Positions 35,082 through 46,968 are shown, numbered from the stretch's first letter. The stretch: 64,000 nt of DNA from Cavenderia fasciculata (GCF_000203815.1 NW_004457734.1:441233-505232); one strand, 5' to 3'. Notes: generated from the letters alone by a model not told the origin. A program made the numbers and translations.

Positions 35082-35726
35082 ATGAAAGTATCAATAATAT
35101 TAATAGTAGGAATCATTGCAATGATGTCAATGTTGATTGGTGGTACCGTATCACAATCATTACCAACCAACTTGTTTGTAAACTTTATACCAAACCAAGT
35201 AAATGAAACCTGTGAAGGTGATGTTGGTGTTGGTGTTGGATACTCTTTCGCTATCAACCAATGTATCCAACTCCAAGGTCGTTCCTATTACTTTGTAGTC
35301 GATGCTTTGCGTGCAGGCTGGAAAGTATATAATAGCACCGAGTGCAAGGGCAAGTTTGACGTAGAATCTTTTAAAAACGGATCATGTGTCTTTGCTGAAT
35401 TTGCCTGGACACCCAGTTGGACTACCATGTACATCTCTGAAAGTGAGGTCACTTCGCCAAGCGTCCCATTGGACACTATCATCTACTCGCAGTACTCTGA
35501 AAAGGACTGCAAAGATCTCCAATTCTACTACTACTTTGTCACTGGTTACCAATTCGCCACACCCTACTTTAACAGTACCTTTTCGTGTGACAGTCAAACC
35601 CCAATGGACTACATTTGCATGGAAGGATGTAAAGGAACCGCTAAACATTGCTGTGTCAGCAAGGAATTACCAACTACCTGTGAATCTGACACCAACTCTA
35701 TTTATTCATGTAATACCATTAATTAA
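35082..35726 (+). CDS. Cysteine-rich secreted protein, unknown family
   Basis: A single exon of 214 residues. A signal peptide occupies about residues 1-25 (MKVSIILIVGIIAMMSMLIG). The mature protein has about a dozen cysteines and several N-x-S/T sites (NETC, NSTEC, NGSC, NSTF). Aromatic-rich segments (GRSYYFVVDALRAGWKVYN, FYYYFVTGYQF) suggest a compact disulphide-bonded extracellular domain. There is no hydrophobic C-terminus for GPI attachment. The spaced-cysteine style is similar to the secreted protein at 38180, but no clear alignment was made. Likely a dictyostelid-type extracellular protein; no function assigned. Confidence 0.82.
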   Translation: MKVSIILIVGIIAMMSMLIGGTVSQSLPTNLFVNFIPNQVNETCEGDVGVGVGYSFAINQCIQLQGRSYYFVVDALRAGWKVYNSTECKGKFDVESFKNGSCVFAEFAWTPSWTTMYISESEVTSPSVPLDTIIYSQYSEKDCKDLQFYYYFVTGYQFATPYFNSTFSCDSQTPMDYICMEGCKGTAKHCCVSKELPTTCESDTNSIYSCNTIN

Positions 35727-35991
35727 ATAAATAATAAATAATAAATAACAAATAACAAATAACAAATAATAATAATGAAGAGGAAATAATAATAATAACA
35801 ACAACAAAGTCAATTTTTAATATGAAGAATATTTCACAAAACACAAAAGTTTGGATAATCAATAAATATAATATAATTTTTTATTAATAAAAAACTCGAA
35901 TAACCTTGAGTATCTCTGAATTCTCAAGTCTGATCATCCTCATTTTGTTTTCAAGAGCAACCATACACACTAGTAATAATAATAAATAATA

Positions 35992-36192
35992 ATGACTATT
36001 ACAACTAGTACTACAAATACAAATAAAGATTCAACAACCACATTTTGTTTAATATTTAGATCAAAATATATTAGACAATTAATATTCAATGAAATACATG
36101 TGATATCAGAACTATTGTACCCAAGACGTCCGAAGATATGATAAAATCGTTAACTGGAAGAGATATCGCCACTATCTATCGTCTTGGAATAG
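35992..36192 (+). pseudogene. Fragment of an ankyrin-family N-terminus
   Basis: An ATG at 35992 starts a family N-terminus (TTTFCLIFRSKYIRQLIFNEI) that stops in frame before 36142, then continues in another frame as GRDIATIYRLGI up to about 36190. There it collides with the 3' end of a minus-strand ankyrin gene. Everything downstream of RLGI is missing. Confidence 0.7.
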
Positions 36193-37676
36193 TTCAATGT
36201 CTCCATTCCTAGCAGGATAGTCCATAGCCGATTCTGAACATCCTTCACTGCGATTCTCAAAAAGGAACTTTACCACTTCAATGTGACCATTTTTAGCTGC
36301 CATATCCATAGCATCGGTAGTTGCACCTTCTGTACAATTGAAATGAAGATACTTTACAACCTCCATTCTGCCACACTCAGCAGCCCAATCCATAGCTCTG
36401 GTGGTTGCACCTTCAGTACGATGCTCATGAAGGTATTTTACAATATCTATGAATCCTTCTCTTGATGCTATTTCCATAGCATAGGTAGTCGCATCTTCAC
36501 TACGCTGCTCATGAAGGTACTTTACTACATCAATGTTGCCACACTCAGCAGCCCAATCCAAAGCATTGGTTGCACCTTCAGTTTTGTGCTCATAAAGGTA
36601 CTTTACAACATCAATGTATCCATTGCGAGAGGCCAGATCCATAGCATAACAAGAGTATTCCTCGGTTCTATGTTTATATAAAAACTATTTAAATTTAATT
36701 TGATGATGATGAGAAGAATTTATAATAATTAGTATTTATTGATAATTGAGTGAGTTGATTCATCATATGAATGAAATACATACTTTGACAATATCTAAAT
36801 GACCATTAGATGCTGCATTATATAAAATATTATCCATACTACAACCTTCAGTTCTATTTAAATGAAGAAACTATTATTTTGAAAATAAATAAATAAATAA
36901 ATAAATTGTTTGTTTAATTTTAACCAACTCTAGTTTACCTTTAAAATATTTAAATGTCCATATCTTGCTGCATTATCCTAATATACAATAAACAATAATT
37001 AATTAATTAATTATTACTTGGGTCTTTCAATTCAATTTGTTACCATTGCATATGTAGTACATCCTTCAGTTCTGTTATAGTGTAAATATTTTACAATGTC
37101 AATGAATCCGTTACTACAAGCATCGTCCATGGCGTTTTGCATTGCTTCTAGATCAAGTTGTACACCTTTGATCGAGTCTATCAACTTGACAGTTGAGAAA
37201 TATCCATATTTGCAAGCAAGCCACATTGCCTGTGAGAGAAATGTATGATCTTGATCAACAAGACACCTTTTTACTGTATATTCCAATACATCTTGATTTA
37301 TATAGATACTATTGCATTCTAAATACTTCCAATCAAATCCAACCACTTGAGACCATTCTACTAGACGTTCAAGTGTATCCAATGTTGCATTTTGATGACA
37401 ACAGTATTCAGTGATTACTCTTTTTCTTCTTTTCAATAGTACCAGAGTACTATCTTTAGGTAGATAATGACAGACAAATTGCCAAGGTAACCCATACTTT
37501 GATATCATTCCAAGATGAGGTAATTTGATGATATCTCTTCCTTTTAACGATGTGCCATCCGGGTCTTCATCTGTCCTTAATTGTCTTGATATATCACCTA
37601 CATGATTGAATATCAATTGTCTGATATATATAGATTTGAAGATACAGTGAAATGAAGTAGTAGGAGTAGTAGTCAT
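36172..37676 (-). CDS. Ankyrin-family gene, 3'-truncated at a rearrangement point
   Basis: Four minus-strand exons (37044-37676, 36939-36977, 36784-36870, 36172-36684), all phase 0, give 423 residues. Exon 1 is the full N-terminal block (FHCIFKSIYIRQLIFNHV, GRDIIKLPHLGMIS, HQNATLDTLERLVEWS, YFSTVKLIDSIKGV). Exon 2 is the 39-base cassette DNAARYGHLNILK. Exons 3 and 4 hold seven 28-residue repeats. The frame ends with NGDIELFQDDR where the intact relative at 44645-46877 continues into a spacer, further repeats and the C-terminal module. The last residues are read from the opposite-strand fragment at 35992-36192. It may still be expressed as a shortened protein or be a recent pseudogene. The start at 37676 is chosen by similarity to its relatives. 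Confidence 0.75.
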
Positions 37677-38179
37677 CACAATAATAATAATAATACTATC
37701 CACGAGTGGTACGCACCTTTAATGATTTTAAGGGGGGTTAGATATTTAAAATTTTATTTTTTTCCTGCTTTTAAAAAATTGCACCTCACTCTGTCAACTG
37801 AGGTTGGTTGATCAAGGAATGGGTGTCGTAGTATTTGTATTTGTCGTAGTAGTATTTCAAATAGTTTTGTATAAATGTGATAAGAAGAATAAGATTCAGA
37901 ATAGTAATATTGAAATTTCACCAGTTATCGGGGTAGGAGAGGAAATGTGATCTCTACAAAGATCTTGTTGTTATCGGGGTAAGAGAGGAAATGTCTATTG
38001 CATATCCGACAAGATTTTTTTTGATTGTTGTATCTGATTCTGCTTTGAATGGTTCCGTCGAGAGATAATTAATATCTTCAAATCAACTCAACAAACTCCT
38101 ATGATGGATGATTATAAATAGTTGTCTTTTCCATTCATGAAGAGATCCTCTTATATATATATTTCACAACAACAAATCA
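37677..38179. other. Divergent promoter region, block A
   Basis: 503 bases between the truncated ankyrin gene and the secreted-protein gene. It includes a 46-base-period direct repeat (37924-37994) and a TATATATA stretch just before 38180. In block B the matching region is only about 100 bases. Confidence 0.55.
37924..37994. repeat. Two-copy direct repeat in promoter
   Basis: GTTATCGGGGTAGGAGAGGA at 37924 recurs with one change (A for G at the 13th base) at 37970; both copies continue AATGT. The unit is 25 bases and the period 46. It sits about 200 bases upstream of the secreted-protein start, so paired regulatory sites are possible. Confidence 0.55.
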
Positions 38180-39472
38180 ATGTATTGCCTTATTAATAAT
38201 AATAGATTATTTGTATTTGTAATACTACTATTTACAATTGTAGTTCTTACTACTTCCACTACTACTGCCCAATCAACATCATCATCATGGGTGACAATTG
38301 AAACATATAATGAACCACAATGTAATTTGGATAGTTCAAGTATCGGTGGAATTGTTATGCAATCGGGAGACTGTGTCCAAGGACAACAAGTGACTTGCAA
38401 CTCGAACAATGATATTATCACTGTTCAAGAATTCAACGATCAGGAATGTCAAACTACCGCCGCCAATGTCACACAGTACACGTCTGGTGTCTGTAACACT
38501 GTCTCTCAAGTCCATGGTTTCTACAAGACCTACACTTGCTCACCAACAATGCCATCATTACCAGCCCGTTCATTGTCCATCTCAACCTACAGTGCCTGTA
38601 AACTAAATCCAAGTCTTCTCACTGGGTTCCGTTGGATCCCATCCTACAAGTGTATGGCCATTAGAAGAGATGAGATCTCTGGTACTGCTACTTCTGCCTC
38701 TTCCTCTGTCGGTACGTCGGCATCGGCATCTGCTTCGTCGGCATCAGCCTCATCAGGATCAGCCTCTTCAGGATCAGTTTTACTTCCTTACTACAACCAT
38801 GACAACCATGCCAACAAGATTAGTTCAATGGATTTGTTAGACAAGTATTTTGATTTCTTGGACACTATCAACTTTAATCAATTAAATGGAGGCCAAGAGG
38901 ATGATAATGTCGGTGTTCTAACTCAACCACCAGGTGGTAGATTGGGAACTACTGGTACTGGCTTGACAGGATCAGGTGTAGGATTCGGTACTGGAACCGG
39001 GGATACTAGCGGGAGTGGTCCAATCAACTTTGTGTCATTTGGTATTGTTGTTTGCAACCAAACCGACAATAAGCTATTCGCCTATTTCAACGGTAATCAT
39101 CCAGGATCGACCTCTGGAACAGCTGGTAGTGTCTTGTCGACTGGTAAATACTCATCCGGTGATCCATATGGTTCCAATATGAATGTTCCAACGAGTGTGA
39201 CAACCGGATGGTCTGGTGGTACTGGTGCTACTGCTAGCTCTGGAAGATCCGCCACAGGAGGTGATGGTAGTGCTACTACTGCCACAAGTGGAGTATCTGC
39301 CTCAGGGGGATCGTCGGCCAGTTCAAGTTCAGGTTCAGGTTCAGCATCAGGTTCGGCAGACTATAACGGATGTTCAATACCACCCAACTTGTTTGGTGGT
39401 GGAAAGAATGTACAACAATGCTATCAAAATCAATTATTATCTGTCACTTGTACTCCACCATACCATTCATAA
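38180..39472 (+). CDS. Secreted Ser/Gly-rich protein (block A copy)
   Basis: A single exon of 430 residues. An N-terminal signal region (LFVFVILLFTIVVLTTSTTTA) is followed by a cysteine-bearing domain (YNEPQCNL, SGDCVQGQQVTC, QECQTTAANVTQYTSGVC, YKTYTCSP, SACKLNP). Then come Ser/Ala/Gly-rich linkers, a second conserved segment (GIVVCNQTDNKLFAYFNGNHPGS), more Ser/Gly repeats and a terminal Cys pair (NVQQCYQN, SVTCTPP). This suggests an extracellular, perhaps matrix or coat, protein; no named family recognised. A second copy without the N-terminal part lies at 46989-48104, over 85 percent alike by eye. It is divergent from the truncated ankyrin gene. Confidence 0.82.
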   Translation: MYCLINNNRLFVFVILLFTIVVLTTSTTTAQSTSSSWVTIETYNEPQCNLDSSSIGGIVMQSGDCVQGQQVTCNSNNDIITVQEFNDQECQTTAANVTQYTSGVCNTVSQVHGFYKTYTCSPTMPSLPARSLSISTYSACKLNPSLLTGFRWIPSYKCMAIRRDEISGTATSASSSVGTSASASASSASASSGSASSGSVLLPYYNHDNHANKISSMDLLDKYFDFLDTINFNQLNGGQEDDNVGVLTQPPGGRLGTTGTGLTGSGVGFGTGTGDTSGSGPINFVSFGIVVCNQTDNKLFAYFNGNHPGSTSGTAGSVLSTGKYSSGDPYGSNMNVPTSVTTGWSGGTGATASSGRSATGGDGSATTATSGVSASGGSSASSSSGSGSASGSADYNGCSIPPNLFGGGKNVQQCYQNQLLSVTCTPPYHS

Positions 39473-39644
39473 ATAATAATCAAACAAACCAAACAAACAA
39501 ACAAATAATAATAATAAATAAAATATTATTATCAAACTTGCAAGTTTTGGGGGTTAATAATGTTCCTCAGCCGCTGTGTCAATCATTATAATCAGATTTT
39601 TTATAGAAGTATATATATATATACACTTATACTATAGCTGTAAC

Positions 39645-41149
39645 ATGACTACAACTAATGTAGTAATAACTACAACTACAATTACAAATACAACTACATT
39701 TCATAGTATATTTAAAGTACAATATATAAGACATGTGATATTCAATCAGATAGGTAGTATAATGAAACAATTGCATAAAGGTAATATTCGTTATGATGAT
39801 GATAGAAAACAACGATCATTACAAGGAAGAGATATCATCAAGTTACCTCTTATTGGAATGATATCAAAGTATGGGTTACCTTGGCACTTTGTTTGTCATT
39901 ATCTACCTAAAGATTGTAAAGATAGAATAACAATTAAAAGAAGAAAAAGAGTGATTAGTGAATACAGTTGTCATCCCAATGCAACATTGGATTCACTCGT
40001 TCACTTGGTAGAATGGTCTCAAGTTGACTTTGAATGGGAGTATTTGGATTTAAATGGATCAATAATAACCAATCAAGAGATATTAGAGTATATCATCAAG
40101 AGATATCCTGTTGCTGCTGTTACTACTGCTGCTGCAAAATCTTCAAATAGTAACAATAACTTTCTAACCGAAGCAATGAACGTATCATGTAGAGAAGGGT
40201 ATCTATCTACTGTCGAGTTGATAGATTCTATGTTTAAAGATGATATTAAATTGGAAAAGTTACCAATGGATATTGCTAGTAGTAAAGGGTTCATTGACAT
40301 TGTAAAATATTTACATTATAATAGAACGGAAGGGTGTAGTTCAGATGCTCTTGATTATACAGCTCCAAATGGTCATTTAGAAATTGTTAAAGTATGTATA
40401 TGTATTTGATTTTGTATCTTAAGATAGATTTGATTAATTAATTAACCAATATTATTGATTTTAAAATCGATATTTATAAAGTTTCTTCATTTCAATCGTA
40501 GGGAAGGTTGCACAACCTATGCTATGGATTGGGCTGCTGGATATGGTCATATTGAAATTGTAAGATTTCTTCAAGAACACCGTAGTGAAGGTGCAACAAA
40601 TCATGCTATGAGTAGGGCTGCTCAAAATGGACACATTAATGTAGTAAAGTATCTTCATGAAAATAGAACTGAAAGTGTAACCGATTGGACGATGGATTGG
40701 GCAGCGATGAATGGTCACATTGAAATTGTCAAAGTATGTTATATAAACACATAATTAATAATTATATTATATAATTTAATATCATCCATCCTCCCTCTAA
40801 CAATATAAATGTTACCTTACTTAAGTTTTTACACTTTAATAGAACTGAAAGTTTCAGTTTCCATCCTATCGCTCTTCGAGCTTGTAGCAATGGAGATTTG
40901 GAAATGGCAACTTTTATCATCGGTGTAGGAAAAGATCAATGTAATCCAAAAGAATTACTCACCGTTGCCTCTAGAGAGGGACATTACGATATTGTCAGAT
41001 TGATTCTCTCACAATTTGGAGCTCATGGACAGTTGGGAAAAGGATTCATTGAAACAATCAAAGGAGATACACAATGCATAAACACAAAGATTATCCATCT
41101 ACTCGAGATTTATTTAGAGAATGGTACCATTTGTCCAGCAGACTCCTAA
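39645..41149 (+). CDS. Ankyrin-family repeat protein, intact
   Basis: Exons 39645-40391, 40482-40733 and 40826-41149, all phase 0, give 440 residues. The N-terminal block is complete (FHSIFKVQYIRHVIFNQI, GRDIIKLPLIGMIS, LPWHFVCHYLP, SCHPNATLDSLVHLVEWS). The 39-base cassette is fused into exon 1 here (DALDYTAPNGHLEIVK). Exon 2 has three 28-residue repeats. Exon 3 is the C-terminal module, diverged (MATFIIGVGKDQC, HYDIVRLILSQF, INTKIIHLLEIYLEN). Both acceptors are AAG rather than TAG. Short compared with the 653-residue relative on the other strand, but with no disabling change. Confidence 0.85.
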
Positions 41150-41351
41150 AATGAATAATTAAATTAAATGATTTAGAATAATATTTCGTTTGGTTCCTCA
41201 TGTGCTCATGTTTACCCTGTCTTGTCGTCATGGGATATTACTATTATTATTATTTGTTTTTAAAAGTAAAATAATAATATATCCTATCTCATTTTGCAGC
41301 AATGCATCATTTAATACTCTTTGCAGATTTTGAATATCATAAATAATAATA

Positions 41352-42476
41352 ATGAGTACTCTGACAACTACCACAACTACCACCTCATTTCATTGTATAT
41401 TCAGATCGATTTATATTAGACAATTGATATTCAATCATATCAATGATATATCAAATCGATTGGCTGGTAGAAAAGGTAAAGGTAATAATGATGGTAGACG
41501 AAGATCACGAAAAGGAAGAGATATCATCAAATTACCTCTTCTCGGAATGGTATCGGTCTATGCAATGCCTTGGCACTTTGTCTGTCATTATCTACCAACT
41601 GATAGAGACCAAATACTACCTGAAAGAAGACAAAGAGTGATTAGTGAATACTGCTGTCACCAAAGTGCAACATCGGATACTCTCGAACATCTAGTGGAAT
41701 GGTGTCAAGTTGACTTTGATTTGGGAGTATTTAAATAGAAAGAATGGTTATGCAATAGACAATCAAGATGTATTAGAGTATCTTATCAAGAGATATCCTT
41801 CCATGGGAAATAGTACCACCTCTTTTCTAGTTGAAGCAATGAACACTGCATGTGAGTGTGGATATCTCTCAACTGTCAAATTGATAGACTCTATAAAAGA
41901 TGTACAATTAGATCTTAAGGAAATGCAAACAGCAATTATTGTAGGATGGAGCAGCAATGGACAACCATTTTGAGATTGTAAAGGTAAACTAAGTTTGTAA
42001 TAATCGATCTCTATACATTTCAATAATGATAATAACACATTTTTTTTTTGGAAATAATAATTTATAGTTGTAGAGTTTCTTCATTTTAATAGAACTGAAG
42101 GTGCATCAACAAAGGCGATGGATTGGGCATCTGAATATGGCCATTTAGATATTGTCAAAGTATGTATAATATTATAATATACATAATATTAATTCAAAGT
42201 TATTCAAACCAACATGTTAACACTCCTCTACTCATCATCCAATTTTACATTTCATTTTTTGTTAAGTTCTTACATGTGAAACTCTGAAGTTGGAACCAAT
42301 CCTTTAGATTTCGCAGCTAGCTTAAAAAAGGTGGATACTTGGATGTTGTCAAGTTCCTTTATAAACATCGTAGTGAATGTGTATCAACCTCTGCTGTGCA
42401 TTGGGCAGTTGCAAATGGTACAGAAATTATAAAGTTCCTTGAAAAATATCGTACCCAACCAATCAAAGAAAGATAA
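41352..42476 (+). pseudogene. Broken ankyrin-family gene
   Basis: From ATG 41352 the N-terminal block reads normally (FHCIFRSIYIRQLIFNHI, GRDIIKLPLLGMVS) until a frame change near 41725 turns the expected Asp-Leu-Glu-Tyr-Leu into GVFK and a stop. The other frame continues as NRKNGYAIDNQDVLEYLIKR and GYLSTVKLIDSIKDV to about 41930, where the frame shifts again inside the cassette exon. Repeat exons FLHFNRTEGASTKAMDWAS (about 42075) and FLHVKLSEVG-like (about 42267) follow with more damage, ending at TAA 42474-42476 without the C-terminal module. At least three frame breaks. Confidence 0.8.
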
Positions 42477-42590
42477 AGACAAGGATAAATATAAAGATAG
42501 TGGATATGGAAACAGAATAGAAAAATGTATTTTTTTTTCAAAAAGTATTACAAAAAAAATAATAATAATAATTTATTATTAATTATTTAT

Positions 42591-44166
42591 TTATAATTTC
42601 TTTTGTTTTCTGGTAAACTTGACCATACATGGAGCCTTTGGACCAGCTACCAAGTTGGTGTAATCTGGTTGTGGGATGGGTCCGAAGTCGAGGTCATACT
42701 TTTGGAGGAGGACGGACCAGATGGTCTTGATTTGAAGGAAACCAAAGTTTTCACCTGGACAACCGTGCTTGCCACCACCAAAGGCAATGTACGAGAATGG
42801 TTGCTTGTCTTCGGCACGCTCGGCATCGAAACGCTTTGGATCAAACTCGTTGGCATTCTTAAAGACAGTGTCGAGACGCATACCGACCGATGGGGAGACG
42901 GCGACGAGATGGCCAGCTGGAATGGTCATGTCCTTGTATTGGACTGGTTCCATGACCTTTCTCATGAGGAAGATAAGAGGGGGGTGGAGACGGAGAACTT
43001 CACGGACGATGGTTTCGAGACGGGTCATCTTACGGAGACCGTCGAAATTGATTTCACCGTTGAACTCGTCAATGTGGATGGTCTTGATCTCGTTCATGAC
43101 TTCGGCGAGGTATTCGGGGTTGTTAAACATGTAGTAACCGGTCCAGGTCGAGGTGATGGACGAGGTGTGTTGGCCGGCAAACAAGAGGCCGATCATGAGA
43201 CCGACGATCTTTTCGTCGTCGAGCACCGAGCCGTCCTTGTACTTGGAGGTCATGAGCACTTGGAGCACATCGTCACGCTCCTCGGTCGATTGACGACGCG
43301 CCTTGATGATCGAGTCAAAGATGGCGGCGACTTGGGCACGTGCACGGTCACGCTTGGCAAACGAGGGCAATGGGAGGTTGGGGAAGAAGAACGAGATGGG
43401 GTTGAGACCCTCCTCGAGGTCGTGGTAGAGATCGGCCAAGTTGGAGGCTTGTCCGAGGGCCTTGTTGATGTCTTGGCCCATCAAACAACGCGAGGCGGTG
43501 AGAATGGTAAGCTTGTTCATGTCGGTCAAGAGATCGACTTCGCCGGCATCTCCCCACTTTTCCTCAAAGAACTGTTCGGCCTCTTCAGAGATGATACCAA
43601 CAGCCTTTTTCAATTGGGCAAGTGTCAAACCGTTCTTGACGAAACGGAGTTGCTCGTACATGACTTCAGTGGGCGAGTCGTAGACGACGCCTGGGCCAAA
43701 GACGGGTGTGACGAAACGGTATGCTTCCTTGGGGCTCAACTCTTCATCGGAACCACGAAAGAAGACAGATTGTGCCTCTGGTCCAATAAGAAAAGTCATC
43801 TTGAAACCCATCAAGTAGAGAGTAAAGGCATCACCCACCTTGTCGTATGAATCTCTCACCAATTTCAATGGATTGGTGGCAAATTTGTGGAAACATCCAA
43901 TAAATGGTATGGCTCCAATCATTGGTGGTGTTCCTGGTACATTCTACAAATAATATAATAAGAGAGTAGGTATTGACATGTTAGAAGATATACTAAATAC
44001 TTGATCAATAAATCACACAAACACACACAACATTAGATCATGATTGAACTATTGTGAGGGTGTGTATATGTGTGTTGTGTGATTTATTGATTGTGATGAT
44101 TCATACCTTTTTAAATAATGACACTAAAACAAGTGCGACTACAATACCAATGACGATTTGTAACAT
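42591..44166 (-). CDS. cyp51: Sterol 14-alpha demethylase, cytochrome P450 family 51
   Basis: Two minus-strand exons (44107-44166 and 42591-43943) give 470 residues. Exon 1 alone encodes the membrane anchor ([20 protein letters not shown]). CYP51-specific features: [15 protein letters not shown] (about residues 95-109) and the I-helix motif AGQHTS (276-281). General P450 features: the K-helix E-x-x-R (REVLRLHPP, about 335-338) and the haem loop [11 protein letters not shown] with the axial Cys near 415. The enzyme removes the 14-alpha methyl group of lanosterol or cycloartenol in the ER, needing P450 reductase; dictyostelids make their own sterols. A 415-codon open frame on the opposite strand is a codon-bias shadow. 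The gene sits alone between ankyrin blocks. Confidence 0.95.
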
Positions 44167-44644
44167 TTTTTAATGATATATATATATAATGTAGTATAAT
44201 GAAAGGAAGAGGGAAAAACAAATTTATTATCGTATCTTGTGATAGATATTGAATAATAAAATTGAGAGTGAATAATATATATAAAATAAACAAACTACTA
44301 TTACTACAAATAATGAGTGAACAATTTGATCGTCTTGTTTGTTCGTGCGTCAGCCTCTTTGTGAACAATTAAAAAAAAAAAATATCTTTGAAAAAAAATT
44401 GGGCTTGCTCGCCTTACTTTCGTTTAAGGCAGAAAGACAGATGGTAGATCAGATCACTCGGTTCATAACAGCATTACATGTAGTGCTTGCTGGTACTCAC
44501 TCTATTATCAATATTATAAATGAACAGTCAACTGCATAGATCTATGGGTAGATTCATGAAATGGTAGATCATCCCCACATCATAGTCATAGTGGTTATGT
44601 GGGAGTTCATTCGCAGTCGCAGCAAGAGGAGAGGATAATATTAT
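44167..44644. other. Spacer upstream of CYP51
   Basis: 478 bases between the CYP51 start and the 3' end of the next minus-strand gene. A 10-base A run near 44371 and TATATATA near 44179. No gene seen; likely the CYP51 promoter. Confidence 0.5.
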
Positions 44645-46877
44645 TTATTCTTGATTATTTGTATCTTGAATCTGTTTCAAATGATTCTTGAGTAGTTGTC
44701 TGACTTCAAAATGATCACCGTATCTCTTGTGGAGTTTAATCTCTTTTATGACTCTTTTAATTGATTCTTCGCCCAGAGTATCTCTAAATTGTTGTTCGAG
44801 CATCCATTTGACAATATCATAGTGTCCTTTATCTGATACTTTTAGTAGTAATTCTTCTTGATCGTATTCGTATTCCTCTTTGTTTAGGACATTGAATACT
44901 AGAAATGATATCATTTCAAGAGATCCTAGGTAACTAGCATAATCAATAACTCTCAGAGTGCATCCTTCACTTCTATTAAAGTGTAAAAACTAATAATACC
45001 ACCAAGTTAGTTATGATCATTATTTATAATTAATGTTATTTGTTTACATACTTTAACAACTTCAAGATGACCATTTGCAACTGCACTGTTCATAGCATCG
45101 GTAGTTGCACCTTCAGTACGATGGTCAGAGAGTAGATTTACAATTTCAATGTGACCAAATTCTGCTGCTCTATCCATCACCTCTGGTGTCCAAATATCAC
45201 TCTGCTCTTTGAAATGGTCATAAAGATAATAAAATGTATCCAATGATTTACCAGAAAACAATGATTCTTCCAAAGTATATGATCGACATTCTGCCTTGAC
45301 AGTTTCAACCAGATAGGTTAACATTTCAATGTCTCCATTCCTAGCAGGACTGTCCATAATCGATTCTGAACATCCTTCACTACGATTCTCAAAAAGGAAC
45401 TTTACCACTTCAATGTGACCATTTTCAGCTGCCATATCCATAGCTTCCGTAGTTGCACCCTCTGTTCGGTGCTCATGAAGGAACTTTATAACCTCCAATC
45501 TGCCACACTCAGCAGCCCAATCCATAGCTCTGGTGGTTGCACCTTCAGTACGATGCTCTGAAAGAAACTTTACAATTTCAATGTGTCCATTTCCAGCAGC
45601 CCAATCCATAGCATCGGTTGATGCTCCTTCACTACGATGCTCATGAAGGTATTTTACAATATCTATGAATCCTTCTCTTGATGCGTGATCTATAGCATTG
45701 GTAGTCGCACCTTCAGTACGGTGTTCATGAAGGAAATTTACTACATCAGTGTGGCCACACTCAGCAGCCCAATCCAAAGCATGGGTTGCACCTTCAGTTC
45801 TGTTGAAATGAAGGTATTTTACAACATCAATGAATCCTCTACGAGAAGCCTGATCCAAAGCATAACAAGAGTATTCTTCAGTTCTATGTTTATATAAAAA
45901 CTATTTAAATAAATTTTTGAATAATTAATTATTATATTAAATTGTTGAGTTGATTATCAATGAAATACATACTTTGACAATATCTAAATGACCATTAGAT
46001 GCTGCATTATATAGAATATTATCCTTACTACAACCTTCAGTTCTATTTAAATGAAGAAACTATTATTTATAAAATAAAAAAATAAATAAATTGTTTGTTT
46101 TATAATTTTAACCAATCAAACTTACCTTTACAATATTTAAATGTCCATCTCTTGCTGCATTATCCTACAATAAACAATAATTAATTAATTATTTTCTTTT
46201 TTTTAATGTCTTTTTGATTTAAATAATTTGCTTACCATTGCATATGTAGTACATCCTTCAGTTCTATGTTTGTGTAAATACTTTACAATGTCAATGAATC
46301 CGTTACTACAAGCATTGTCCATGGCTGTTTTCATTGCTTCTAGATCAAGTTGTACACCTTTGATAGAGTCTATCAACTTTACAGTTGAGAAATATCCATA
46401 TCTACAAGCCTGCCCCATTGCCTCGGTGAGAAATGGATGATCTTGGTCAACAGGACACCTTTTTACTATATATTCCAATACATCTTGATTTATATAGATA
46501 CTATTGCATTCTAAATACTTCCAATCAAATCCAACCACTTGACACCATTCTACTAGACGTTCAAGTGTATCCAATGTTGCATTACGATGAAGACAGTATT
46601 CAGTGATTACTCTTTTTCTTCTTTTCAGTAGTATTTGATTACAATCTTTAGGTAGATAATGTTTAATATAGTTCCAAGGCATTGCATAGATTGTGATCAT
46701 TTCAAGGTAGGGTAATTTGATTATATCTCTTCCTTTTAATGATCGTTGTCTACCATCCGGGTCTTCATCTGTCTTTAATTGTCTTGATATCTTTTCTACA
46801 TGATTGAATATCAATTGTCTGATATATTTAGCTCTGATGATAGAGTGAAATGCAGTAGTAGTACTAGGAGGAGCCAT
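44645..46877 (-). CDS. Ankyrin-family repeat protein, complete five-exon form
   Basis: Minus-strand exons 46236-46877, 46126-46164, 45973-46059, 45052-45900 and 44645-44989, all phase 0, give 653 residues. This is the best complete family member in the window. N-terminal block: FHSIIRAKYIRQLIFNHV, GRDIIKLPYLEMITIYAMPW, HRNATLDTLERLVEWC. Then the 39-base cassette DNAARDGHLNIVK, an 87-base repeat exon, a long exon of nine or so 28-residue repeats interrupted by the spacer (NGDIEMLTYLVETVKAEC ... YDHFKEQSDIW), and the C-terminal module (MISFLVFNV, GHYDIVKWMLEQQF, GDHFEVRQLLKNHLKQIQ). Exon 1 is near-identical over long stretches to the truncated gene at 36172-37676, so the two are recent duplicates. 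Confidence 0.88.
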
Positions 46878-46968
46878 CAAAATAATAAAATAATACTTTT
46901 GGAAGTGGTCTGTCCCTTTAGCTTGTTCAATATTATTATCAAAATTTATTTTTTTCCTATTATTTTAG

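Noticed and set aside
42603-43850. 415-codon open frame on the plus strand across CYP51
   Set aside because: It is exactly antisense to a well-identified P450 exon; strong codon bias leaves the complementary frame free of stops. Its product is an odd Gly/Glu/Asp/Thr mix with no domain.
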